Shown here piece by piece: positions 43,607 through 54,329 of a stretch of DNA of 64,000 bases (positions are counted from its first letter, which is position 1; each line of letters begins with the position of its first letter). The stretch comes from Coprinus comatus (lineage: Eukaryota > Basidiomycota > Agaricomycetes > Agaricales > Agaricaceae). Position numbers and translations under genes: made by a program. The notes below the pieces were generated by a model. It was given only the letters and a program-made list of their open reading frames with translations. It had not been told where the DNA came from and did not search any database. Location: positions 20,162-84,161 of the forward strand of contig JAWPGT010000089.1 in NCBI GenBank assembly GCA_034638255.1. The letters run 5' to 3'.

Positions 43607-46600
43607 TCAGAGTCCGTGTCTCTTTTTATAATCTTTTAGGATTGCTCCTGAATTGGTAAGATTCGATTCAGGCTCCCAAGAATCTTCCGTAGAAGAGTAT
43701 CCTTTCCAATGAACAAGATACCGTCTTGTCCTCGGGTTCCTCGGTGGTTCAGGATATTTTCGACTTCGTATTCTTCTTCTCCATTTACGATGTCTGGAGG
43801 TGGTGCTGTAAACATTTTGCCATATACGTCATTCTCTTTGACAGGAGTGAGGAGTTGGATATGGAATTTGTTGTGGATCCTCACGTCATTGGTAACTCTA
43901 GCTCATAGGTGGTTGTTCCTATTTTGCGTAGAATTTTGAAGGGGCCTTCTCGGCGTTGTGCCATTTTCTTCGATTTGTATTTGATTTGGAGTTTCTGTTA
44001 TCGAGCCAGACCCGTTGTCCTGGTTCTAGGGTTGGTAATGGTCTGTTCGATCGAGCGGCCATAAGTTGACGCATATGTTCATGAGCTTCTTGAGCTTGTT
44101 CTCTTGTTTGCTTGAGGTACTCAAATCGGGATGAGATAGATGGGATGTTTGAGGGTTCTTCCGTAGTATGGAATGTTTTTGGTGCATAGCCATACATTAG
44201 TTCGAATGGGGTTTGAGTGCGACCAGCATGGGTGCGGGAATTGTGTGTAAATTCGAGGATAGGCAGTGTTCGTGCCCAGGAGTTGGGATTTGCAGAGCAA
44301 TAGATGGATAAGAATAGTTCGATCTCTTGATTGAATCTTTCGGTTGATCCGTCGGATTGAGGATGATAGGCGGTCGAGTATGCAGGTTCTATATTTAGTT
44401 TTGAATAGAATTCTTGCATTGACTTAGCAATGAATTGGGGTCCTCGATCTGAGATAACCTTTTCGGGAGTTCCGAATTTGGCAAATAACCGTTCTATCAA
44501 TAGCTCGGCTATGTCATCGGCTGTGGCTGTTTTCGCAGTAGGAATAATTAATATCCCCTTTGTAAGTCCATGGTCCACTATGGACAATATAGAGTCATAG
44601 GGGCCGTCTGGAGGTAGATCCGTTATCATATCCATGGAGATTTGGGTGAATGGACGGATGGAAGCAGGTCCTTTTATGGGTTGTAAGGGTGCTTTGAGTG
44701 GGTGGCGATTGATCTTGTATTGTTGACAGGTTCCACAACCTTGAACGTAGTTGTGTACGAACGAGTTCATACCGGGCCAGTAACAGTATTGCTTTAATTT
44801 TCGTAAAGTTTCTGTAATTCCTGGGTGTCCAGCGGTGATATGGTCGTGTACTCTTTGTAAAAGGGATCGTCTAAGAAGAAGATCATCGGGGATGACAATC
44901 TTATTCTGGTAGCGGAGGAAACCATCGTCATTGATGACATATGTTTCAGGAATAGATGAAGACCGTTGTTGAGTGACGTCTTTTATTTTCTGACCGATGA
45001 GGTCATCAATAATGGAGATTGACGTTTCTTGTAGATCGGTGGAGAATAATGACGGGGGTAATGCAGTTACGTCATGATTGTCGTCTCCAATCGGTACGTG
45101 ATCAGGTCGTCGGGATAGATGATCGGCGGGACCATTTTTCTTGCCAGGTATATGTCGAATTTCAACGTTAAATCATTGCATATATGCTGTCCAGCGGGCT
45201 TGTCGTCGGTTGAGGTCTTGAGGATTCTTCCAACGTTTGAGGTTTTCGTGATCAGACCAGACAATAGTCTTGTGTGGTGATCCTTCGAAGTAGTGTCTCC
45301 ACTCTGTGAGTGCGCGAATTATTGCGAGGAATTCTTGTTCCGAGCAATGATAATTGCGTTCAGCGGGATTGAAACTTCGGCTGTGATAAGCAACTGGGTG
45401 CTTGACTCCATTTGTGTCTCGTTGTAGTAGGACAGCTCCTGTTGCGTATAGGGATGCATCGCATTCTATCTCAAACGGTTTAGTTTGATCAGCAACTGTG
45501 AGGATGGGCTGTGTGAGAAATCGCGCTTTCAGATCTTCGAATGAAGACTGGCATTCGGATGTCCAATCAAATACTTTGGTATTAGACATAAGAGCGTTAA
45601 GCGGATGTGCGAGGTCGGAGTAGTTTCGAATGAATTTGCGGTAGAAGTTGCAAAATCCAATGAATTTGCGAACGTCTCGTACTGATTTGGGTACGGGCCA
45701 TTGTTGGATGCCTTGTAATTTTGCGGGGTCCATGGCGACGTTGTTGGGAGTGATGATTACACCGAGATACTCGAGGTGTTGTTTTTCGAATTCGCATTTC
45801 TCTGTTTTGAGAAATAGATCATTCTTTAGGAGGATTCGTAGTACTTCTTTAGTAATACGGCGAAGTTCCTCTTTAGTTTTGGCATGAATGAGGATATCAT
45901 CCATATAGACAATGACTTCTCCATCATCTATCAGCTTTCTAAACAATGAGTCCATCATTGCTTGGAAGGTAGCTGGCGAATTGCACATTCCAAAGAACAT
46001 GACTGTGGGTTCGAAAAGTCCTTTAGTTGTTTTAAAGGCTCCTTTCCATTGATCTCCATCTTTTATGCGGATATTGTTATATCCTAGACGAACATCAAGT
46101 TTTGTGAACCATTTCGAATCTCTCAATTTGTCGAGTATTGATGAGATGAGGGGAATGGGATATGCGTTTTTGATAGTGTGTTGATTTAGATATCTGTAAT
46201 CTTGACAGGGCCGTAGTTTTCCATCTTTCTTTCCTACAAAGAAGAAAGGGGAGGCCATAGGTGATTTTGAAGGTCGAATGTAACCTTTTTCAAGATTCTC
46301 TTTTAAGAAGGTGTCGAGTTCCTTCTCTTCTAGAGGTGATAACCGATATGGTTTAATTGAACGAGCTTCGAATGAATCTTCGAGTTCGATTTTATGATCC
46401 CAAGGTCGGGTTTGAGGAAAGCGTTCTGATGCTTTCTTGTCAAAGAGTTTGTAGAATTCGGCGAACTCTTTAGGAACGACTTTCTTAGGGTCGTCTTGTT
46501 TCTTGTCACCAAATTGTTGAGCAATGGTGTTAGAGGATGATGTTTTGACGTTGATTTCAACTGAGTCTTCCTCGTCGAGGCAGATTTTGTTCAGTTGTGT

Positions 46601-47131
46601 GTCATCATCTGTAATGGTTTGAATTAGATCAAGGTATATCTCGTCGCTTGATTCTTCTTCTCTCCATTTGAGTAATCTGTCAGACCAATTGATGTCTGGA
46701 TTATTTTCCTGTAACCAGGGGAATCCTAAAATGATTCTAGGTTTTCCGAGACTGATTATTTTGGCTTCGATGGTTGTTTGTCGACCATTAACTGTGCAGT
46801 TCAATGGGGAATAGAATGAACAAACACCATTTTTTGTACCATCTGCATTGTAAGCAGTAATGGGTTTTAAGAGTTTCTTGACGGGCCATTGGTGTTGTTT
46901 TACCAAAGCTGGGTCAATGAAATTTCCTCCTGCTCCTGAGTCGATGAGGGCAAGGATATCCACGGTTTCTGAGTTGGCTACTGCACTGGAAGTTTGTGTG
47001 GGGGCGTAGATAGAGTTGGATCCATTTCCTCCGAGTTGTACAGCGTTGAGTGGAAGAGGAATAGATATATGATGATGTAGATGGGGCAGTAGACACAGAT
47101 GGAAGAGAGTTAGACGTGGTGGCTAATCTCT
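43607..47131 (-). pseudogene. Gypsy B pol: PR-RT-RNase H-INT-chromodomain
   Basis: The protease has [13 protein letters not shown] (near 46945) and lies in a different frame from gag. RT has [18 protein letters not shown] and catalytic YMDDILIH (near 45905). RNase H has [10 protein letters not shown]. One TGA at ~45171 (Arg expected, MQ-stop-FN) separates this from the integrase: HHCC with HPGITETL...GTCQQYK, core DMITDLPP, ISDRGPQF, YHPQSDGSTERFNQ. A shift near 43935 and a TGA near 43890 (Trp expected) precede the chromodomain. That domain is split by another shift ([14 protein letters not shown], then [20 protein letters not shown]), ending at TGA 43607. There are few lesions, consistent with the similar LTRs. 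Confidence 0.93.
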
Positions 47132-48292
47132 TTAAGCAAAATCCTTGATTTCGCTGTTGAAATCGTCGTTCATGTTATCTTGGGAGAAGTAATCGTAGAC
47201 GTCTGCTACTTCTTCTTCAGGGGCGGTTTCAATGAGGTTGTTGATCTGGCGTCGTAGATGGGGGTTTCGATTTTTGGTCGGGGCCTTCCTCTGGTTGTAC
47301 GCCTGGCGAGGGATTGACCTCGGGCGATTAGGTGATGGGCCAGTTCGTCGAGCTGGGCATCGGTTGGCGAAATGGCCTGGTTTCTTGCAGAGGAAACAGA
47401 GTCGATCTCTGAATAATTCCTTTTGTTCGCTTGTGAAGACTCTGTCGATGAATTGATTAAGGATTTCTCCGGGATTAATTTGAGATGGCTGAGGGGCTTC
47501 TTCTTCAAAGTCCTCCTGTTCCTCGTGTATGTTACAGAGTTCCTCTTCACCGTTGAGGCGAAGGTTATTGATTGCCTCTTCGATGTAGTCGACATCCATG
47601 GCGTATGGGTCTTTTGCGACCACGGGTGGTTGAACGTAACGCGGGATAGACTGCGGTTGACGAAAGTTTTGAGCCTGGCGATAGCGAGGGTTTTGACGTA
47701 TTTGAGGGTTCCTTTGGGGATAGTGTGTCTGACGATAGTCTCGTTCAGACTGAAGTATGTGGCTGGCTGCGCGGGCAGCGCCTTTCCATGCTTCATAGGT
47801 ATCGGCTGGCATGGCTCTGATGGCATACATTCCAATTGTGGGTTCAAGACCCATTTTGAAGAGATGGATTTTGAGTGTGTCTTGTGTGATTTGTGCCTCA
47901 AGTGCGAGGGATTCGAATTCTGCGATGTACTCGTGTACGTTGCGCATTCCTTGTTTAAACTTGGTAATCCGGGCCATGGCATCTGAGACATGGGTGGATG
48001 AGCGGAAGCTTGTGTCCAAGGCTTTGTTGAATGCTGTGAAGGTTCCGAAGTTGTAGGTTGAATTCTTGTCGTCGTATTTGCTTTCTGTGAAGGCATGTGC
48101 CCATGTGGCTGCCGGTCCAACCATAAGGGAAAGAGTGTATAGGATCTTTGTTTCGCTGTCATGGAATCGGGCTTGATCTGCTGCATAGTAGATTCCAAGT
48201 CGTTGTTTCCAATGACCGTAGGATGCTGTGTCTCCAGCGAATGGTGGGGGAACTGGGAGTTTGAGTGCTGGGACTGTGGTTGTGGAGGGCAT
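47132..48292 (-). CDS. Gypsy B gag
   Basis: 386 codons from ATG 48292. The capsid region is FAGDTASYGHWKQRL...YKQ-like, with an F-K-Q-G...EYIAEFESLALEAQI helix block. An acidic patch (EEQEDFEEEAPQ) follows, then the CCHC knuckle CFLCKKPGHFANRC (near 47385) and a basic Arg-rich tail. The same frame is open upstream to about 48800 without an ATG and reads naturally there (SSEEDDSDDDDPPP, near 48480). The true protein may therefore be ~170 residues longer, from an upstream start lost by mutation or a non-AUG start. This encodes the particle protein of the element. Pol follows in another frame. Confidence 0.85.
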   Translation of the reverse strand: MPSTTTVPALKLPVPPPFAGDTASYGHWKQRLGIYYAADQARFHDSETKILYTLSLMVGPAATWAHAFTESKYDDKNSTYNFGTFTAFNKALDTSFRSSTHVSDAMARITKFKQGMRNVHEYIAEFESLALEAQITQDTLKIHLFKMGLEPTIGMYAIRAMPADTYEAWKGAARAASHILQSERDYRQTHYPQRNPQIRQNPRYRQAQNFRQPQSIPRYVQPPVVAKDPYAMDVDYIEEAINNLRLNGEEELCNIHEEQEDFEEEAPQPSQINPGEILNQFIDRVFTSEQKELFRDRLCFLCKKPGHFANRCPARRTGPSPNRPRSIPRQAYNQRKAPTKNRNPHLRRQINNLIETAPEEEVADVYDYFSQDNMNDDFNSEIKDFA

Positions 48293-48850
48293 CTTTGAAT
48301 TTGAGCTTGGCGAGCTGTTTGTAGTAGGTGTGAGGGGATTTGGTGGAGCTGGGGGTAATGACGAAGTGTGTGGAGTTGTTGGGTTGGCGGGAGTTGGGAT
48401 TGGTGTATGGACTCGAGATGGGATAGTAACTCTAGGTCTTCGAGGAGGGATTGGCGGGGGGTCGTCGTCGTCTGAGTCGTCTTCTTCGGATGAAGATTGT
48501 TGTTGTTTCTCTCTGTATTGCTGTTTTGAAGTTTCGCTAGATTGCGAACCTTGTCGTTGTATAGGACTAGGTTCTCCGAAAAGCTGAGATTGGGGAGGTA
48601 CTGGTGGTTGTGTATAAAATGACGAGGTGGAGCGTCCAGAGTCTTGTGAGGTAGAGGCTTGGATCGGTCCGGGGATGTGAACTGGGAAGGGTTCGGTGGA
48701 AGGGGTTTCTCGGTAACGAGATCTGCTTCGTTGAAGTTGTGACCTATCAAATTCCGGTTTAGGAACTGATGTTTGGCTGGTTCTTCGTTGTCGTGAAATG
48801 ATGATTCAGAGTTGGTGGTTGTCCAAGAGTTGGTAGAGGTTTTTATAAAG

Positions 48851-49355
48851 GAGTGTGGGGGTGTAAGGAATGGATTGGGAATGAAAAAGGGAGACTGCTG
48901 CTGCCTAACAGCTTGATAATGCTCGCTTAGAGCTTTTACTGACTAACAGCTTGAGTGCTCGCTTAGAGCTTTTACTGACTTAACAGCTTGCGCTCGCTTA
49001 GAGCTTGACGGCCAGGGGGTCCTAATTAAAGGGGCCTGACTACGACTTACTAAATGCGTAGATTTCAGCGATGTACAAACCCACCGCGGTCCGGTTGGCT
49101 AGGATTTCAAACACCTAGACTTCCCACTTTGCTCCGGCGAAGGAGTATCACTTTGTGAGCTGCGACGCGTTATACCAGGGATTAGCGGGTATAGCGACTA
49201 CCAGTATACCACTAAGAGGTACCGGTTAGACCAGAACAAGTAACGCCGTTTCAAGTTCCAAGATGACGGGAATCGATTGACTGCTGGGTTTCGACAATCC
49301 TCCGTTCGGTTCCAAGGGGGAGAGACCGGATAACCCTACCGGTCTAGTGAAAGGG
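48851..49355 (-). repeat. Gypsy B leader with tandem repeats
   Basis: Non-coding. Three copies of a ~36-bp unit, (ACAGCTTG..)GCTCGCTTAGAGCT(TTTACTGACT), lie at about 48909-49005. Such leader repeats are also in gypsy A, though the sequence differs. Confidence 0.65.
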
Positions 49356-49369
49356 AAGCTTTAATCTAA
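49356..49369 (-). promoter_or_regulatory. Gypsy B putative self-primer binding site
   Basis: The minus strand after the 5' LTR is TTAGATTAAAGCTT. Twelve bases (AGATTAAAGCTT) are perfectly complementary to AAGCTTTAATCT in the LTR, ~35-45 nt after TATAAATAC. The same LTR site persists in B' (8698-9332) and the solo B LTR. Confidence 0.7.
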
Positions 49370-50004
49370 TGTTATGACCACGAACCGTTAAGCTGAACAC
49401 TCCTGGAACTTAAACGCTAGAGTGCAGTCGTGTAGGAACGTGCGATCAATAAACACTCTGCTGCAATCTCAAGGCCTTTCAACCTAGTGACCGAGAGGTA
49501 TGGAGACAGAGATGTATAAGGGCTACAACAGAAGAGATTAAAGCTTGACGCTTTAATCGTCTAATACATCGAGTATTTATACTATTCTAGGGATGTACCT
49601 AATAATAGCTACTAACTAATTATAACCTAATACTCGTCATCGCTTTATAATCTACTCCATACACAATGCTAGAACTGTCAACAGGAGTAGGTGAGACATC
49701 GGGGTCGGGGACTATTTACTCCATATACAATGAAAGATTAGTCAACAGGAGTAAAATGACGAAATGGATAACTAATACTGGAGTCAGGGAAATGTATACT
49801 TCTAAGCATAAGTGGAGTCTCATACTTAGTTCGACGTTAGGTCATAACGATGTCATAGTGATGTCACTGTGATGTCACCGGGGAATGGTATGTCAAGCGG
49901 AGTCGTCCATGGTGTCGTCATTGGGAATGAGTTCGGGGAAGATGGCGAACAAGTCTTCCTCGGTGGTAGTGGTACGGGCCGGTGGTTTGGGTGGACTCGT
50001 AACA
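49370..50004 (-). repeat. Gypsy B 5' LTR
   Basis: 635 bp, plus-strand ends TGTTATGACC and GGACTCGTAACA. The start-site hairpin GATTAAAGC-TTGAC-GCTTTAATC differs only in loop sequence from the 3' LTR copy. Confidence 0.93.
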
Positions 50005-51299
50005 CATTTAAGTTGTTGAGAAGTGACTGCTATGAGAATCTAAATCAATACTAAGGCTGCCACCAAGTCACCGTACTGAGGATTGCATGGTATTAGATAT
50101 TGAAGATAAGCGAGACTTAGATCTCACAAGATGATTGTCACTGTGTGTATTTGAAATTAGCATGACACAGCACATCAAGAACTCTAGATGTCTCAGTGAT
50201 GGTGTCCAGGTCAATTAACTAGTATCTCTGTATTACAATTACTACTCTACACACAATGTGGTGTGGTGGTCGAATGAAGGAAGTGTATACAATGCTGGTA
50301 TCTACTTAAATCACATATTGTTCAGGGCTGTCATCTGAGTTTGATCAGTGATCGTCGATCATCAATCATCAATCAGTGATCGCACTCTCTCGGCAATGCA
50401 GCAAAAGACACCAATGCACAAAACTACTGCCAGAGTTTGTAGTCAGTAGATTATAATGTGTATAGAGTATAATACTTATTACTTACATGATATTGAAGCC
50501 CGGGGCACATAAGTCATGAGAATGACCAAACCGGGACCAAGATGAGCTGCCGGATTCTGCAGAGCCCCTTGGCCAGATAAACAAAGCAGTAACAAATAAA
50601 GTATGCCATGATGTAGCGTGAGTTGTCACAACGGCAGGATACCGACGAAAGGGACCATGGGAAAGAGGCGGGAGGAAACAAACATGGACAAGGACCAGAA
50701 GGGCCCAGGTGATAACCGGGACGTGCCGGGAAATGATGATATCGGTTGCCGGAGACAAGGTTAACCGGTTTGTATTTTGTAGCCGGAAAGAAACATAAAA
50801 AGTTACAAGACATTTGGGGTATTTCACCATATTTCTCAATTCATATGGGAAATAACTCGAAATATGTCCAAGCTGATCCGGGTGTCAACCCATCACCCGT
50901 GTCTAACAAGAGGTTTCACGTGGGTGCATCAGGTGCTGAATGGCCAAATTCATCCAGGGTCCTTGCTAATTCTTTACAATTAATTACATTGGTTAATCCC
51001 CAAGTATGATCCCCAAAGTAAACAATATGTAAATTTATTACATCACCCTAAATTTCTCGGTGGGCTTGCACAAGTGCGGGAGGGAAATATTGCAAGTCCT
51101 TGCTGATATCCCAAGTCTTTCGAAAGTCCACAAAACCGCCGATTTTGCCTCTTTTGCGGCCTGTTGGTTCCCAGAACCAACCAGTCTAATATCAGTGGCA
51201 ACCTGGGAGCTACAGGTGATGGATTAGAGCATGCCATTTTGAGGATGTTGGTTGTGGTTCTGTGGATCAGAGTCAGACGCTTCAAGAGAAGAAGTGGAT
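50005..51299. other. Unassigned transition between TE nest and genes
   Basis: No supported gene. 50320-50390 has clustered GATCATCAATCA/TGATCG words. 50500-50780 is rich in CCGG and has two overlapping minus-strand frames without recognisable motifs. The end of this stretch may contain the lost 3' exons of the coiled-coil gene. Confidence 0.4.
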
Positions 51300-51986
51300 T
51301 TAAATAGGGAGGTGGGGAGTACCTGCGAGTGACATACGATGATAGATTTGATGGAGGAGAGTATCTGATTTGGAAGGGAAGCCTACACAGAAGGTGGAGA
51401 GTGCGCGAGTAATACAGAGGGAAACACAACCCTGGAGAGCGAGCTGGACAAGAAGAGGGTCCTGAGAATGATCTCTATTTGCAAGGATACGTGCGAGACT
51501 AGGATCAATCCGAGCAGAAGTGTCGTGCATGGCTTGAATGGCCCTTGAAGATGATAGAGAAGAGCGGTCGAAGGAACATACTTCAGTTGCAGCAGCAGCA
51601 TACTGAAGTATTTCTGAATTGATATCATGAAGGGCTTGGAGGACTTGAGCGCCTGACCAGGTATCAGTTCAAGTCAGATAAGTTTCTGCCGTGCGTTGTC
51701 TTGCTTGTGCTTCGTCTACAACAGCAGAAGATTCCGAGTCTGTGGTGGAGTTGATACTTGAACGACTGGTGGCATACAGATTAGCCTCTGAGCGCCGACG
51801 TTCTGCCATGGCCCTTTCACGGTCTCTGTCTCTGCGCAAACGCTCGACCTCTACGTCTCTTGTCTTGAGAACTTCTCTTGTGTCTCGTAGGGTGCGTTCG
51901 AGCAAGCGACAGCGTTCGTAGAGACGAGTTAGGTCATCTGTGTTGCGGGCCAGTTCAGCCTTTGAGTGATCGGATTCACGGCGCAT
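51300..51986 (-). pseudogene. Coiled-coil protein of a common Agaricomycete family, one stop
   Basis: ATG at 51986 is the first in the frame. A TATA-like TATAAATA lies ~90 bp upstream on the minus strand (near 52080). Residues 10-80 form a charged coiled coil (RLYERCRLLERTLRDTREV, RRDRDRERAMAERRRSEA). After AETYLT comes a TGA (51669), then the frame continues DTWSGAQVLQALHDINSEIL, a block I recognise from hypothetical proteins frequent in mushroom genomes. It ends near 51300, possibly at an intron donor GTACTCC near 51318. The TGA sits where Arg CGA fits. It is divergent from the Hsp70-like gene, with 152 bp between the start codons. Function unknown. It could still be active if the stop is a sequencing error. 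Confidence 0.65.
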
Positions 51987-52138
51987 GGCTTCTGTGGAGA
52001 GATGAGGGAACGATCGCTGGCGGATCAACGGTAACTGTAAGAGCAGCAAGGTGTTAATTGATACTTATTTGTCCAAATTATTTATAGATCAAAACACGTT
52101 CCTCTCCTCTTCCTCTACTTCCTTCCATCCCTATCCAT

Positions 52139-54295
52139 ATGCCTCAGCCGCGCTCAGCGCCAGACACGAGGAAGCCCTACGCTGGCTCAGTCCGCTCCCT
52201 CGTCATTGCAATCGACGTAGGCACTACCTTCAGCGGGGTCTCTTATGCAATTCTAGAGCCTACTCTGATACCCAAGATACATGGTGTTACTCGGTATATT
52301 CCGCTACTACAGCTTTTACCTCCAAGGCTCATATCTCAACAGGTTTCCCGGGCAGGAGCATGTTGCTGGGAATACAAAGATACCCTCAATATTGTACTAC
52401 GATAAGCATGGCAAGGTGATGGCTGCAGGCGCTGAAGCTGATCAGAGTGCCATTGAAGCCCAAGCTGAGGACGAAGGTTGGATCAAGGCTGAACTGTTCG
52501 TCTTCATTTCACATTTCCCTCTCTCCAAATTAATTTACCAATGATAGATTCAAACTACGACTACGTCCGCGAACGATGAAATTGAATATGAACGGAATGC
52601 GTTTAGGTCCTCTACCAAAACGGAAAACAGCAGTTCATGTTTTTGGTGACTTTCTCGCATATCTCTTTCGATGCACAAGAAACTTTATCTGTGATACACA
52701 TGCAAATGGTGCTGCTCTATGGAGTCAAGTGGAAAATGACCTTCAATTCGTACTTTCTCATCCAAATGGTTGGGAAGGAGCTCAGCAAAGCAAAATGCGA
52801 AGAGCTGCCATATATGGTGGTCTTATCCCCGATACGAACGAAGGCAAAGCTAGAATACGATTTGTCACAGAAGGAGAAGCTTCATACATGCTTGCGTTTT
52901 GAACGGCTTGGCTGCTGATGTTCTAACGGTACGTAGGCATTCGGGCTCTAGTAATAATTAAAAAACACGAGGCGCTGACGCGTTTACCCTGTTAATATTA
53001 TAGAACCCTTCAAAACATGGGTTTTTGATTGCCGATGCTGGAGGCGGAACACTGGATATTAGCGCATATGCGATCAAGGGTACATCACCACTTGTCATGG
53101 AAGAAATTGCTCCTCCAGATTGTCTCTTTGCTGGCTCAGTCTTTGTATCAAGGAGAGCACGCGAGTTCTTGGAAGGTAGATCTATCTTTCGCTCAATTAG
53201 GAAGTTGGGTTAAATTTAACTCTCCCATCATTTCTCCTTTAGAAAAACTCAAAAAGTCGAAATATGGAACACCAGATTCATTGGATCATATTACCCGCAA
53301 GTTTGATGAAACTACAAAGAGATTGTTCCGAGATCGAAAGGATTTACAGTTTATTCCGTTTGGATCTCCACTTGATAAAGATCCTGCTGTTGGTATTAGA
53401 AGTGGTCAATTGAAGTTGACAGGTCAGGAAGTAGCGGAATTGTTTGAACCTTCGGTTAATGGTATGTGATATAGTATATAGTATATTGTCAAAAGTCTAT
53501 GGCTGATGAGAGAATTTTGTGTTTATAGCTGCGTTTAAGGCTATTAAGTCGCAAGTTGAGAGTAGTCAAGGAATGATTAGATCTGTATTTTTAGTGGGTG
53601 GATATGCGGCTTCGCCTTGGTTATTTCAGTACGTTATTTACTCCACGTCTTCTATCACAAATCTAAATCCTGACACATTATATAAAACTAGACAACTACA
53701 AGAACGATTGGCACCTTACAGAATATCAGTTAGTAGACCAGACACTCAAACGTACGTCATCATTATCATTCTACACAATTAGTAATTCTCATTCTGATTT
53801 TTTTTTTCCATCCGCTTTAGATCTAAAGCAGTCGCGGATGGAGCGATTGGTTTTTATTGTGATCATCATGTATCAGCAAGAATGTCTAAATTCATGTATG
53901 GAGTTGAATTTTTGAGAGAAATGGATCCTAGAGATCCAGATCATGTAGCGAGGAAGGAAAGATTATGTGAATTACCGAGTGGACCAAAGTTGTTACCTGA
54001 TGCTTTTGATTGTATTCTTGCTAGGGTGAGTTATTAAAACGTTAAACGTTGTGTTTTTTTTTTTTTTTTTTTTTTTTTTCGAATTCTGACTCCATTTTTT
54101 TTTTTGTAGAGTGTAAGAGTGAAGGAATCGACGGTGTTTACGCGTAAATATTGTACGGAATTGACAAGTTTATCGATGTTGAGTGTATTTGAAGTGGAGA
54201 TTTGGTGTTATAGAGGTGGTAATGAAGTACCGAAATGGATTAATAGACAAGCTGGTACGCCTCTCTCCCTTCCTTCCTTCCTTCCTTCCTTCCTT

Positions 54296-54329
<34 letters not shown>

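Larger units (their letters stand above)
41737..50004 (-). mobile_element. Gypsy B (Ty3 chromovirus), nearly intact
   Basis: 8268 bp. LTRs of 635 bp at 41737-42371 and 49370-50004 differ at only a few sites by eye. Order on the minus strand: 5' LTR, primer site, leader with tandem repeats, gag, PR-RT-RNase H-INT-chromodomain, accessory ORF reaching into the 3' LTR. A handful of stops and frame shifts make this copy defective. Flanks GTTTG and CATTT do not match, so the copy lost its target duplication, probably by recombination with another copy. Confidence 0.94.

Noticed and set aside
47206..48750. A 514-codon minus-strand frame over gypsy B gag, proposed as the gag N-terminus
   Set aside because: It overlaps the true gag frame for its whole second half. 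The true frame itself is open up to ~48800 with natural gag-like composition, so the long frame is a shadow.
707..50004. An integrated virus or giant-transposon cargo region
   Set aside because: All coding blocks belong to copia, gypsy or KDZ elements. No tyrosine recombinase captain, capsid of viral type, or cargo genes were seen.
50483..50839. Two overlapping minus-strand frames of ~100-118 codons
   Set aside because: No motifs and two frames compete over the same bases. The composition is consistent with CCGG-rich non-coding DNA.
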